64,000 nucleotides of DNA from NCBI RefSeq assembly GCF_954871325.1, contig NC_088775.1:7417561-7481560 (forward strand), given 5' to 3'. Shown here one piece after another: positions 30,401 to 42,960 of the stretch. Below the pieces are notes generated by a model. It was given only the letters and a program-made list of their open reading frames with translations, was not told the origin of the DNA and made no database searches. Within the stretch, counting starts at the first letter, position 1, and every line of letters starts with the position of its first letter. Source of the DNA: Gordionus sp. m RMFG-2023 (taxonomy: Eukaryota; Nematomorpha; Gordioida; Chordodea; Parachordodidae). The translations under genes were made by a program, and so were the position numbers.

Positions 30401-30899
30401 ATTGGGTCCTATCATCTTTTAAAATGATAATTGTTTAAAAACAAAGATAATAATCCATATAATCGTGAGGTTTATGGAAGATCTGTACCTATATGACAAC
30501 CAGTGGGTATAAATATTTTATGGACAAAAACCTCATTAGGGATATTGCAATGTAATCATATAATATATCTGCAACCTGTGTGTAAAACATATAGTGACGA
30601 CAATACATAATCATACCCATCGTATATCCATTCCGATTTAATGAGTAATCTTTAATCTTGGAATTTAATATTTCTACATTATTATCATTTGCTGGTGATG
30701 ATTTCAAATAATGGGTAATGTTATATGGTATCGATTTTAAAAGGATATATACTTACGAAATCAAATTCTTCGCTTGAAATATATGAACCATCATCAGAGA
30801 GTGTTGGTGGAGACATTTGAAAATCATAATAAATATAGTCATGTATAGATTTATCGCATTCGATATCCAAAATTTTATCATCATTCGTTACCTTATATG

Positions 30900-31757
30900 T
30901 ATTACACACAGGTTGCAGATATATTATATGATTACATTGCATTATCCCTATTGAGGTTTTTGTTCATAAAATATTTATGCCCACTGGTTGTGATATAGGT
31001 ACTGATCTTCCATAAACCTCACGATTATATGAATTATTATCTTTGGTTTCATGAGAAACAATCATTTCATTTAGGTAATAGGACCCAATTCATATCTGTA
31101 CACTTGCAGCATATATATGAGCCATCTCGGCCCACCTTTCAATCGGTGCCAAAAGGTCCTTTAATAATTAATCATAAATAGTGTCCCAAATATTTAAGCC
31201 ATTGTATTTTTTGCTTAATATATATAGGGCAGAAATTATATCGTATGTTCACTTATACATTATCATTTCGATAGCGATTACGCATCTTATATATAAATGA
31301 TAAATTTCATCACCATAAATTGCCAATAAAGCGCTCTATAGCAGCAATTTTCATCTCCTATGCAGGACCTAGGTGAATACCTTTTAAAGGGATGAAAACT
31401 TTCAAGCAATTTTTTGGAAATTTTATCTACTTTCCCTACGTGTTTACTATCTCTTTCACGAGAAGGATGCTTGTAGTACATGTTAATTAAAGCTAACTTA
31501 TTGTTAGAGGTTGATACATCCGGGTAGATTTAACCTCATTAATGAGTCTTCTATTTTATAACAATACCTGCAAAGTATGGTGATTTTAATAGAGCCCAAA
31601 TCCTATAAGATTCATCAGGTGCATTGAGGCATCACTTTTGAACCCATGTATCACAGGTCTTGTAAATATATGCATCAGAATTGATAGCCTTTTTACATTC
31701 TTTGCAAAGCAATTTTCTATTAAAAATATAAGAATATTGTTTATATTTCGATTCGAT
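30900..31757 (-). pseudogene. Inverted second copy of the PHD/OTU element
   Basis: The minus strand repeats 29700-30600 in reverse with clearly more differences than the MULE arms show (several percent by eye). It includes KVDKISKKLLESF, a worn ENCCYRAL box and the YYKHPS block. It starts with MQCNHIIYLQPVCNTYKV, giving the conserved NHIIYL histidine box of OTU domains, and an acidic tail (about 50 residues) that reaches 30721. Inactive copy. The two copies face each other across about 300 bases. Confidence 0.6.
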
Positions 31758-31759
31758 TA

Positions 31760-32880
31760 TTATATTTATATTAACAAATAAAGACAATAAGGTCAGCTAT
31801 CGTCTATAACTTACTCTTACTTTATATTTTAAAGTTTAAGAATTTTAAAAAAAAATTGAATCAAAGGATATTATACATAGGATATTATAATAACTGAAAT
31901 AGATAATAGATTTCGATTTTTTTTAAAAAAATATAGACCTTTGCGCCGCCACGTAACGTCGCCGGATTTATCACTATTATAATAGTAATATTTATAATCA
32001 TAAAATACATAAATTTCTAAAATTATAATAAATACATTTTAAAATCTTTCTTTATAAATTTAATATAAATTTCATGGAAATACTACTTATTTCTAATTTA
32101 ATTATTTTTTCGCAATTAATCCAACGGCACACAATAGTCATTTTAAAAAACGTTATTACTTTAAATTCTTTCGATATTTTTCACTGAATCTTTTAGTAGC
32201 TTATCATTTTAGATAAATTATATGTATGCAAAATTAATTTTAATTTTTTTTCAATATTTCAAAATTTATAAGGGTTTTATTTATAGTTATCATTTATCAT
32301 TAAGGATAATTATTTTCCTTTAAAATATTTATGTAATTGCAAACTAGTGCTGTTAATTAGTTGGTTGCGTAAAACTCAGCCCCCTGGGTTTGGGTAAAAA
32401 TTTTTTATTAAACCAGCTCTGAGCACGAATCCGAGTACAGGCCCGTGGTTTAAACATTTTTATCTATTAATTATTTTATCGAAGATATTATAAAAGCTTA
32501 TAGTAATACCGTAGTTTTATCGAAATAGATTTACATTTAGGCTGTGTCCTGAATATCAAAAATTGCATAAAAATTATACCGCGCAATTTGCGCGAGTTTA
32601 ACGAAAAAAATAATATAAGGCATTTTTAATGGGAAATTAAAATGTTGGCCAAAATGATTTTTTCGATTTTGCGCAAATTACATGATTCTTAAAAGTTTCA
32701 CGATTCGTAAAACTTTAATCGTTTTTTCCTTAAACTTTTGCGAATTGAGGGAATAAAATGGCGAACGAATTTCAATTAATGGAAAATATAAGACTTTATA
32801 GACATTTGTGAGAGATACAGCTGCAAGTAAAAACAAATGGTAAGAGATATATAAATATTATTTTATATTTTAGGTTCAGG
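31760..32880. other. AT-rich intergenic DNA, no gene seen
   Basis: No repeat family or coding frame was recognised, apart from a short G+C-richer patch at about 32380-32450. Confidence 0.5.
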
Positions 32881-32887
32881 TGCTGCT

Positions 32888-33103
32888 ATGATGAACAGCA
32901 AGCACCTTAAATTTGTTGAAGATTTTTACTGGCTAAAAGAAAATGTGAAGGATATATGCAAGCACACTGAAGCGAGTTTCAGTTTAAAACTATCTAAGGA
33001 TGCTATTAATTACAAATATCTCCACATGTATTATAACATTAAATTAGAACTATATAATAATCTATATTTTAGGATTATGAGCCAAACATCCAAGATATGT
33101 TAA
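32888..33103 (+). CDS. Unassigned short coding-like exon
   Basis: After a plausible acceptor (tatattttag at about 32874) the frame reads GSGAAMMNSKHLKFVEDFYW, then LKENVKDICKHTEASFSLKL before running into the 95 bp tandem repeat. Composition is protein-like, but I do not recognise it. It could be an exon of a decayed transposon gene. Confidence 0.3.
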   Translation: MMNSKHLKFVEDFYWLKENVKDICKHTEASFSLKLSKDAINYKYLHMYYNIKLELYNNLYFRIMSQTSKIC

Positions 33104-33405
33104 ATGTACAAATATCATCACAAGTATATAACATTAAATTAGAACTATATAATAATCCATATCTTAGGATTTAGAGCCAAACATCCAAGATATGTTAAAT
33201 GTACAAATATCATCACAAGTATATAACATTAAATTAGAACTATATAATAATCTATATCTTAGGATTATGAGCCAAACATCCAAGATATGTTAAATGTACA
33301 GATATCATCACAAGTATTATAACGTTAAATTAGAATTATATAATAATCTATATCTTAGGATTTAGAGCCAAACACACAAGATATGTTAAATGATATAGTC
33401 AATCA
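33032..33405. repeat. Four-copy tandem repeat, period 95 bp
   Basis: Units start at 33032, 33127, 33222 and 33318 (TATAACATTAAATTAGAACT ... GAGCCAAACATCCAAGATAT). Copies differ at only a few positions. Confidence 0.9.
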
Positions 33406-33824
33406 GAAATAAATTTTTGAATTTAAAATGAAATTTTCCCTTTATATTTATAATTTTCTATATTATTTTCATATTTATTATTTTTTATATTATCTTCATA
33501 TTTATGATTTTGTATATTTTTATAATAAAAATTATTATGTTTAATGAATTTTTATAAAATGTGATTTGAGTCATTTTAGCATTTAGCAGTTTAAATACAA
33601 ATCAAAACAACACTTTTTTTTGCACTTTTTATTGAATATTTATAAATAAATGCTATAACTTTGACAAATTTAAACATTCATAAGAAATATAAGGTAATGG
33701 TAATTAAAAAAAAAATGTATATAAAAATTTTGGAATAAGGGTTTCTAATTAATTTGTGTACAATGATTGCCCTCAATATCAATAATAATCAGCCTTAACA
33801 ATTTAGTTAGTATTAATTAGTGAT

Positions 33825-34115
33825 CTGCATCGGGCCTAATTTTTCAAGCCCGTGCCTGCCTGAACCCGAAATATTTTTAAAAAAGTTTTGCCAGCCCGGC
33901 CCGAATTTATTTAAATATAGAAATTAATTTTTATAATTACCAAAATAAAAGTTTCAATAAATAAAATCAAATATTTTTATTTTACATAAAAAATTCAATA
34001 TAAAATTGATAAATTTAGATATATTTTAAAAAAAATTCAAAGTCCGACCCGACCCGACCCAACCCGAATTTTTTTAAAAAATATTAGGCCCGGACCGAAC
34101 CCGATTATTTTTAAT
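33825..34115. repeat. G+C-rich hAT-like repeat copy
   Basis: Begins TAGTGATCTGCATCGGGCC, contains GCCAGCCCGGCCCGAATTTA and CCGACCCGACCCGACCCAAC, and ends in AGGCCCGGACCGAACCCGA. The GC blocks alternate with T/A runs. Same family as 37535, 38630, 55198 and 61617. Confidence 0.6.
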
Positions 34116-34644
34116 AAAAATCTTATTTGAGCATTTTCAAAGAAGATCAAAAAATTTTTTCATTTTTCATCACAAATTATATATTTACAAACATAATTTC
34201 TTTTTATTCATGACGATTCTTAATTAATTGCTTGTCCACATTTAATTTCAATATGTATTAAATTAAAATAAAATCTTATTTTGTTTACCCCCTGTCGAGA
34301 ATTTATATTATTATTTTTATTTAACGTAATCCCATTCGATTCCTTATTTGAATAAATAGAATTGCATAATATTTCACTAGAACCAACATATGAATTTATC
34401 TTCCTTCCAATATCTTTAATCGTATAGTGGGGTTCCTTTTCAAAATCCCAATAGTTTCGCTTAAGTAGGCATTGGCTGCATCGTTTATGATCGAATATCA
34501 GTTATCCTAACTCCAACGTTATTGATTTGCCTCCGTAATCTTCATCGAGTTTCAAAGAATACTAGACCCAGCGTTAACTATTCGTCTCCTAGTCTTTATA
34601 GAGTATACATATTCCCCATAATTTCTTTTCCCGCGGGATAATAA

Positions 34645-34652
34645 TCTATATC
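34645..34652. repeat. Left target-site duplication TCTATATC
   Basis: Direct repeat with 35301-35308, flanking the hAT-type element. Confidence 0.8.
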
Positions 34653-35300
34653 TAAGGATGTACCGATATTTTTTATCGGATAGGATCGGGCCAATATTTC
34701 ACACATTTTAAAATATCGGTTATCGGCAAATATTATAAATTTTAAAAAAAATATAAACCATTTATTTTTATACATAAAATCGAAATTCATTTTATGTTTA
34801 ATTTTTAATAATAATAATTAATTAATAAACATCTGCCATATTGTTATTTTTTTGCGCATTCTGTTTTTAAACGTGTGCGATAATCTCTTCAGAATCTGTT
34901 TAGTGAAATTGAAACCCCATCGCCGCAGACTGATCTCTGATAAATTGGAAATTTTGGTATTTCTAAAAAGAAATCTTCGATATATTAATTTTTAAATTTA
35001 TTTCAAATTTCAATAATATATTTTTTTATTACTTATTATGTAAATAGATTAATGTTATTACTTATTACATATATAAATAAGTGATATTTATCAATAAAAA
35101 TGTTTTAAATAATTTTAGAATTGCAATTGAATTGAATATAAACTGTAACTATCATTATAATATATTTAAATGAGTTAAATTACAGATGTTATATAAAAAA
35201 TATATTAAAAATTAAAACCATTGGTAATGATATCGGATCGGTAAAATTTAATATCGGGAATGTCGGATCGGATTGGCCTCCAAAAATATCGGTACACCTA
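34653..35300. mobile_element. 648 bp non-autonomous hAT-type element
   Basis: Inverted ends TAAGGATGTACCGATATTTT and TAGGTGTACCGATATTTTTG are bounded by a perfect 8-base duplication TCTATATC. The subterminal regions are rich in ATCGG/CCGAT motifs (GGATCGGGCC, CGGATCGGATTGG), as hAT transposase sites often are. No transposase coding. Confidence 0.85.
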
Positions 35301-35309
35301 TCTATATCC

Positions 35310-37160
35310 ATTAGCACAATCAATTCTTGATTTGCTATTTTATATATAAAAAAACACTATTCAGCCAATGATCGTCAATCTGCATCACGTGACTATATAT
35401 GGTTCAGCCAACTCATTCTCTTTCCTTTCTACTTCACCGCATTGATATATTGAAATTATCCAAAGCACAATATATTACAATTTTACAAAAATTTCTCTCT
35501 CTCCTTATAGATTCACCCCACATATACATATTTGCATCTACTCTTTCCCTACTCCCCCCCCCCCGATTACTCCCCAATGATACCCCTTTCCCTAAACCCC
35601 ACCCTCTACACATTTGTTAACTCATTTAATCGAAAAAAAATATAATAATTCCACTTCCTATATTTTAAATTTCTACACAATAATAGTCAATATATGTCAT
35701 ACTTATTTTAATAGCCCAAAATCTTAAGATAATTTAGTCTCATAAATCAACTTATAAGTTTATTTTTTCTTTCATTTCGAAAATCTACATATTTTAGATA
35801 ATTCGTCAACTCATTTCTTCACATAATAAAATTAAAACATCATCTTTTCTATTCCCCCCCCCCTCCTTTTTTTAAACCAAGAAAAATATTTAACCTTGTG
35901 AATTCATTAAATTATTTATTTCCTTAATAAAAAAATTACCCAATACGCTGTTATATTCTACTCAATTAACCAAAAATACGGTTCCAAATTTTTTTCTTTT
36001 ATCGACCATTTCAATTCTCTTTTATTCCTTCCGCGTTTTTTATTCCAAAATTAAAGGTAAGAAAAAAAAACATTGAATATCTTTTCTCCTAAATATATTT
36101 TAGCATCTCCTCCCTAATAAGGCACCCTCCTTTTATATAGAAACATTTTCCCTAGAATAATATTAATCGTCGAATTTCAAACCTCGTGGATTTATTTTTC
36201 TCTCTTGGAGCCAAACTCATTTTGTTTATATTATTTTCTCCTTCGCCTCCCATTTGTCATTTCAACCCCATTCGAACCCATTGACACACCGCCTTTGGCT
36301 TTATTTTTCAACATTTATTTATTTTTTTAAAAAAATTGCCATCTCTCCTTGTGAACTCGAACGCCTTGCTATTTTGAAAAAGTTTACCACAGCTACATAT
36401 ACAAAAATATATTTTCTAGCACTTACCATTTTTTATTTTTTTTATTTAGATTCACCGCCATTTTATTTCTAGATATTTATTCAACACTTTCGCCGCTACA
36501 TTTAGCTTTCGCATGTCGTTGATTTATAATTTTGGCTCCTATGTAAATTAATTTATCTTAGCCGCACTAAAATAGGGTTCTCTTTAATCATCACCGCGCT
36601 ATTCATTGGCAAGATGATTTTCATTATTTTATATTCACCCCACACAAAAAAAAGGTACAACACTCATTTTCTAAACTTGAAACTAATAAACTCCCTCATT
36701 ATATCACTAGTCGTTGTTATATCTTTAATGCAAAAATTATCAGAGTTCCTTCACGCATTTGGCCGCGTACAGAAGCGTACCTCTCTGCGGAAATCAAACA
36801 ACATTCATAAAAATTTACATCTCTTTCCCCCCTTCCAACACTTAAATTTCGGCACTACTCTAAATTTCTTCACTTATATATTTTCACCTATATTTCTTTA
36901 TTAATATAAATTTCTCCCAATTATCGCATTGTGCGCTCTCTATATAATTTATTTCGCTTACACCGATTTATTTCGATACATTATTTGTACACTTTATTTC
37001 CAATAATTAATTATGCATAACTACTAAAATTTACAATAATTTTCTTTTAACCAAATTTCACAATTATTTTTAAAATTAGCACCACATTTTTAACAAACAT
37101 TTCGACAAATATCAACTAACCACACTATAATTTTCCCCATATGTTTAGATCACATTCACC
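35310..37160. other. 1.8 kb G-depleted, C/T/A-rich stretch
   Basis: The plus strand keeps ordinary C content but has conspicuously few G residues throughout, unlike the flanks. Many short plus-strand frames result (for example 35399-35620 and 36614-36904), but their Pro/Ser/Leu/Phe/His composition only mirrors the base skew. No domain was recognised. It could be a long retroelement untranslated region or an unusual satellite remnant. Confidence 0.5.
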
Positions 37161-37179
37161 GCTTAAAATATCATTTATT

Positions 37180-37500
37180 AATGTGACACTATAACAACTT
37201 TCCCCCTAAGTTTTTGTCAAGGCAAAATTTACCAACACAACTCTAAAACTAAAATTAATAAATTTTCATTTGGAAAATCTTACAAAAAAAAGCAAAAGTT
37301 GTTACAATTATAAAATCCCGTCCCTTTTATACTTTTTAAGAGAAATCACGAGATCTACAGGTGATATAAAATCAGGCGACTATTTATAAATACGATAAAT
37401 ATTTAAACAAAATAATTTTTAAAAAATAAATATATCTATCGCGAATAAATGAGTAAGCAATATAATTTTATATAATAATATAAAAAGTCAAATTATAACA
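37180..37500 (+). repeat. Second copy of the OTU-element leader
   Basis: Same block order as 29395-29640 (AATTTACCAACACAACTCT, CGTCCCTTTTATACTTTTTA, GAAATCACGAGATC, AAATCAGGCGACTA, CGCGAATAAATGA). No PHD/OTU coding follows. Confidence 0.7.
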
Positions 37501-37534
37501 CAATTTAAGGATTTTATTTGAAAATATTTATTAT

Positions 37535-37725
37535 ACACATCTGAGACCTGCAGAGGTATCATTTGCACGGCCGGCCCAGTTTTTTTCCAAAAAAATTGTT
37601 TCTACCCGATCCGAATTTTTTTTTAAAAAAGGCCCGGCCCGGGTTTAATAATTTTAGGCCTAGCCCGGATATTTTTTAAAAAAATTTTAGGTTCCGGCTT
37701 TGAATTTTTTTAAGATTATATTCGA
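37535..37725. repeat. G+C-rich hAT-like repeat copy
   Basis: Starts CTGAGACCTGCAGAGGTATC and carries CGGCCGGCCCAG and GGCCCGGCCCGGGTTTAATA among T/A runs. Confidence 0.55.
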
Positions 37726-37729
37726 CCTG

Positions 37730-38383
37730 GTGCATACAAAAATTCACCAATTCGGTATTTTATCGTATTTTTTTTCAGCGAGTATTATCATTTAATAAGC
37801 ATAATATTATACATTAACTTTTTTATTCTAAACAAATTGATACCATAAAAAATTAGTGTAAACGAGAATATATTATATTATATGGTATTTATAAAATAAA
37901 TAAATAAAACTGACCATAATTATATTATGTAATCGATGCTAGGGGTGTTAGGTGGTGTTAACCTTCACTCAATATTATATTAATCATTATAACCATATCT
38001 AATTGACGAATGTAATAATTCATAGTGTATAAATAGTATATTACAATATATTCTTATATTACTACATTTTCCCTTCATTGATTTGAAGGTTTCCAAAATA
38101 TTTCTTCATTTAATATATTTGATAATTTCTTTCGAGCAAATATTCAACTTCTTCAATAGCTGCTTTCAGAGCTTTCTTACAGATTTATATTTGCTCCTAA
38201 CATTTTATTGACTATGCCCATCTTGTATGGATAATTGTACATAATGTGATAAAAATTAGCAATTAGTAAACTTCTCAATCCATGCTTTAGCAAAATTATT
38301 ACATTTATTTATATATTGAGGTCTAACAAATTAATAATGAAAAAAATTTATTTATTTTTATATTTCAAAATGAAAATCTTATA
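37730..38383. other. AT-rich DNA, nothing recognised
   Basis: No frame, repeat or motif to report. Confidence 0.5.
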
Positions 38384-38597
38384 TTTTAATATGAAATTAT
38401 AATTAAATCGATGCCTTGATGACAAATATATTTTTAAATATATTGTAAAAGAGTGATAAACATGCTTTAAATATATTTATATTAGTTTAATTTTAATATG
38501 AAATTGTAATTAAATCGATGCCTTGATGAATAATATATTTTTAAATATATTGTAAAAGTGATAAACATGCTTTAAATATATATTAGTTTATTAAATA
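38384..38597. repeat. Tandem duplication, period 107 bp
   Basis: TTTTAATATGAAATTATAAT at 38384 recurs at 38491 with one change. AATCGATGCCTTGATGA and GTGATAAACATGCTTTAAAT are kept in both units. Confidence 0.85.
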
Positions 38598-38629
38598 AAT
38601 ATATTTATTTACCAATAACATTTTAGAGT

Positions 38630-38895
38630 ATTTGACCAGGTCAAATATCCCTTTGACCAAATTTGACCTGTCAATTGACCGAACCTTGCCTAGAGGCATT
38701 GACTTAAATTTCCTTGCTCTGGTTCTAAAATATTTTTTAGCTCGGTCAGACCTGGCCTGGGAATATTTTAAAAAAAATTTAGGCCAGGCCCAGGCATTTT
38801 TAGAAAAAATTTAAGGCCAGGCTTGGATATATTAAAAAAATTATTTTAAGCCTGGCCCGATTATATTTTAAAAAATTAAAATACGCAGGTCTCTG
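38630..38895 (-). repeat. G+C-rich hAT-like repeat copy
   Basis: On the minus strand it starts TCAGAGACCTGCGTATTTTA, then AATCGGGCCAGGC, with repeated GGCCTGGCC blocks between A/T runs, ending near GACCTGGTCAAA. The plus-strand frame across it is not a gene. Confidence 0.55.
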
Positions 38896-39253
38896 ATATA
38901 CTTATAAATAGTTTCATAATATTTGTGATTTTTAATATTAAAAAAATCAAAAATCTATAAACTAAACATTTAAGATTAAGTAAAAAATGCAAAAAAATAG
39001 GTAAAAAACATAAAATTTACCTTGTAAAGTTTTAAAGATTAAAAAAACATTTTGAGAAGGTTGAGACCATTAACTATTGTAATATATTAATAATGATTAT
39101 ATATAATTTAAATAATATATTTGTAATTATATTTATTACATAGTCTTTCATAAATTTAATAATATATTATACAAATGAGGTTATGGCTGATATACATAGT
39201 TTAAATAATACAAGCAACCTTAACAGTTATTATTTAATAGTTATACGGAAAAG

Positions 39254-39285
39254 GATATATATATATATATATATATATATACGTA
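39254..39285. repeat. TA dinucleotide microsatellite
   Basis: About 15 uninterrupted AT units. Confidence 0.9.
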
Positions 39286-39339
39286 TATACTTGTAAATAC
39301 AAATGAATAAATATTCAAAATTTAATTATGCAATTAAAT

Positions 39340-40530
39340 TTACAATATACAGAAATCTGCATACTCAACCCCAAGATTCCCCTAGACTCATTTAAAGATT
39401 AAAATATTATCGAAATCGAAGAAATCCAACCCTTTGGCTCTCCACTACTTAATAATAAAATTTCGGAAAAAACTATAGATAAAACCTTCTCCGAGATGCA
39501 AAACTTGGAAAAGTTCATCAATCATATCCCATCGCACCAACTTTTTTATCTACTAAAAAAGTGCCTATATTTACCTAAAATCTCGCACCTCTTCCACTCA
39601 TCCTCCTCATTCACCTCCTTAGGATTTTTCACCCAACATAATATTCGCTTAAAGACCTTTATGGAAAGGATCCTTAATCTTTCATTATCAGACTTTAACT
39701 GGCACCTTGCTCAATTACCCGCTAAACTTGGTGGTATAGACCTGATCCACTTAGAATTACTCTCCCTATCTCTTTTTATCTCTAATCGCCTTTCGCAATT
39801 CCGCGATCTCCTAGTTCATAACCCCCAATGACGATTTCTTAACAGTAGAAATCGAAAGATGGAATCTACTAACCCCAGGGTTAAACATTCCCAACCGAAA
39901 TTTCTAATAAATCAATCTTGGAACCCCTTATAAAGAAACAAAATAGTCTTAACCCTTCCGATATCAGCGATATACAACTTCTTCAACTAAACGATAAATA
40001 CGGCGGGCATGAATGGCTCGAGGCACTTCCAAGCCTAACCCTTGGTAATCTCTTAACCAATGACCAACTGAGAGTTACCATAGGATTTAGACTTAGACGC
40101 TAGCTTACACATTCACACACTTGTCACCTTTGCAACCTACCCTTCAACCAAACGCAAGACATGGCCTAGACTGCTCCCGCAGCCAAGGTCGCCACCTCCG
40201 ACATAAAGCTATAAATAAAATCATCCATAACGCTCTTAATAAGGCTAAAATACCTAACATCCTAGAACCAACAAACCTCTCTTTACAAGATGGTCTCAGA
40301 CCTGACGGTTTAACCTGCACCCCATGGTCCAATGGGAAATCCCTAATATGGGACGCAACCTGCGTCTCTTCCTTTCCCTCATCAATTAATTCAAACCCTC
40401 TTACTAGCGGGAAAAATAAAAAAATTAATAAATACTCAATACTAAATAACTTTATTTTTCAACCTATAATCATTTCAACTAATGGCAATTTCTCACAACT
40501 TATTTTTTTTTTAAATTTTAGCACGTAAAA
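39340..40530 (+). mobile_element. LINE fragment, C-terminal region of a non-LTR polymerase
   Basis: The C-rich plus strand shows, in order, LLKKCLYLPKISHLFHSS (family LLKNCFAIPKLTYLLR), FNWHLAQLPAKLGGIDLIHL (WxLAxLPxxxGGLGL), and then ARHGLDCSRSQGRHLRHKAI and LRPDGLTCTPWSNGKSLIWD, the C-terminal domain of many animal LINE proteins. These pieces fall in three frames (39496-39831, 39918-40103, 40121-40528), so at least two frameshifts have hit it. It is 5'-truncated, as LINE copies usually are. The clade is not resolved. Confidence 0.8.
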
Positions 40531-42304
40531 TTTTTAACATTACAAACGAAAAACGTGAGTCAATTTTTCTTAAACAAAAACTCCAATTAGAAATTTTTAA
40601 ACATAATTATACCTGTTTTTTAGGAACATTTTTACTATAAGCTCTTTTTAGAGCCATCAATATTTTTAAAATATACATTCACTTTTAATATATATATTCA
40701 TTTTTTATTCTTATATTTTGTTTACATGTTTTAAAGATAAATGAATAATAATAAATATATCAGTTTATACAAAACAAAAATGGGCATAAAAATCTGTTGT
40801 GCTACAAAGTTTCTCATGAATGATCAAGAATAAATTAGATTAACTATTCAAAATTGTAATAGAGTAATTTAATTAGATATGTTAAGTATATTAACAAATC
40901 CTGTTTTCAAAAATAATCTTTGTAAAGGAAATAAAATCATACCAATATTTAACTAGATCATATATTTAATGGAAAGGATATAGGAGTATTTTTTGCAAAA
41001 TAATTAAAAACTCTTATTCATATTAATAGCATTTTTTTTATGTTTTTCATAAAATATATATATTAATCTACCAAACTAGGATTTGAAAAAGATGAGAAAA
41101 AAATATTGAAACAAGTTCTATTCTAAAACAATTGTGATTTTAATTTATAATATGATTAATTATAATATTTTTGAAGATCATTCTAACTTTTGATTATAAT
41201 TATGTATAGATTGATAGGATTAATTGGATATTTTTAAGATTTGTTATTAAAAGGTATTATGGTATTGTGAATATTTTAATAATATTAATATAGAGGAAAA
41301 ATATATTAAACATAAAATGTATAACAGTATATTATATTAAATAGAAGTTCTATTTTCTAAATATACATAATCAGAACCAATGAAAAAATGAAAGAGAATA
41401 TAACTTAATTATATTATATATATATAACCAGAATTCTGAATATTATGATTTATGAATTACTTTTGTTTTCTAAAGAGAAATTCGAACAAAACATTGGAGG
41501 TGTGGTTGTTTAAAAAAAACATATGTTTATTTTATAAATCCACGATAAACACAAAATTATGTTGAAATTATTGATTTCTACGAAATATTAAATTTATTTA
41601 GGTTCCATAATGATAATAATTTTTGGAGTTAATGTAATATATCATGAATTAATAGCAATTGATTGAATTTATTTTAATTCTAATTTATTTAAAAACTATA
41701 AAATCTTTTCGAAGAAAAATATAAAATATCATCTGAATTATCAAAATTTAATTTTATCTTCTGTACATTCATAATATAATGGCTACTATTTAAATATAAA
41801 AATTTACTTACTACGCAGACATCAAAATTATAGATCATATATCGGATTTACTATTCAAAAATAGGAAAATTTTCGATTCAAAAACGAAAAAGAGCCGATT
41901 AAAAGGACCAACCAAAAAATAATAAAAAATTCAGCAGAAAAAGGTTAAATAAATTAAAAGGAAAGTATTGTTCTTTAAGCTTTAATACATTTTTCTAATT
42001 TTTAAAAAAGCTGTTATTTATTTATTCGTCCATCATCTTATAATTAACAAAAAAAAATTTAATAAAATTTAATATAATAATAAAATTATAAATATTTAAA
42101 TAATTTTACCCAAATACTTATAACTAACTAGAGCCAAACTGACGAGTCATCATTAAAATGCATTAGAAAGTGTAAATACATTAAAATATACTGAAAAGAT
42201 ATATAGAAAATAAGTAAAAGTTAGTAATTTTTTAAAATAATAAAAATAAATAAGTATTTATAAAAAATAGTATTTTTATATATAAAAAATAGACAAACTA
42301 TAAT
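40531..42304. other. AT-rich intergenic DNA, nothing recognised
   Basis: About 1.8 kb with no coding frame, no clear repeat and only ordinary homopolymer runs. Confidence 0.5.
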
Positions 42305-42315
42305 ATATATGATCA

Positions 42316-42532
42316 AAGTGCGTCCGTTCCGATACCATCCGTCTTAAAAAAGGATCCGGCAAATTTTGAAGTCAAAACATTTTGACTTTTTGATCCGGCA
42401 AATTTTATAGAGCGTTATAACGTTACTTATAATTTTTTAAAATTGAAAATCAATATATATATTATTTTTATGAGATTGACTTTTGACGGAACGGATGTAA
42501 AAAACGAATCCGTCTCCACTTTGATTGCAGCC
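42316..42532. mobile_element. Short inverted-repeat element (MITE candidate)
   Basis: TGATCAAAGTG...CGTCCGTTCCG on the left is mirrored by CGGAACGGATG...CCACTTTGATTG on the right. The direct motif GGATCCGGCAAATTTT / GATCCGGCAAATTTTA occurs twice inside. A target duplication could not be fixed. Confidence 0.55.
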
Positions 42533-42599
42533 TAAACCCCCAATCCATCCCCTACCCTCACTTAGGAAATTTCGGGCTACGTCTATGGCTAAAATGTAA

Positions 42600-42960
42600 C
42601 TCTAATAACTTATAAGTAAAAAAAATTTGGCACGTGTGACAAGGCTTATTATAAAATATCAAAAAATTGGGCAGTACTTCCGTGCGACAGAGCTTACTGT
42701 AAAATGTTCTAAAAAATCGGGCAGCACTTCCGTGCGACAGTTCTTTCTGTAAAAATCTTGGCGCGAAGGTCGCTTACAGATAAGATGACTTTAGCATTTA
42801 TGATTTTGCATTTATGATTTTAGCATTTATGATTTTAGCATTTAAGAGGACTTTGGTATCCTTTTTTATATTCAGCCGTCTCACTTAAGAATACTTTGGT
42901 ATCTTTTTTTATATTTAGCCGCCTCATTCAAGAGGACTTTGGTAATTCTTTTAACCTTTC
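42600..42960. repeat. Three adjacent minisatellites of different period
   Basis: First come about three units of roughly 52 bases with GGGCAGCACTTCCGTGCGAC (42605-42775). Next are about four 15-base units TTTATGATTTTAGCA (42797-42843). Last are about three units of roughly 43 bases with AAGAGGACTTTGGTATCC and TTCAGCCGTCTCA (42843-42950). The first motif contains a self-complementary CACTTCCGTG core. Confidence 0.8.
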
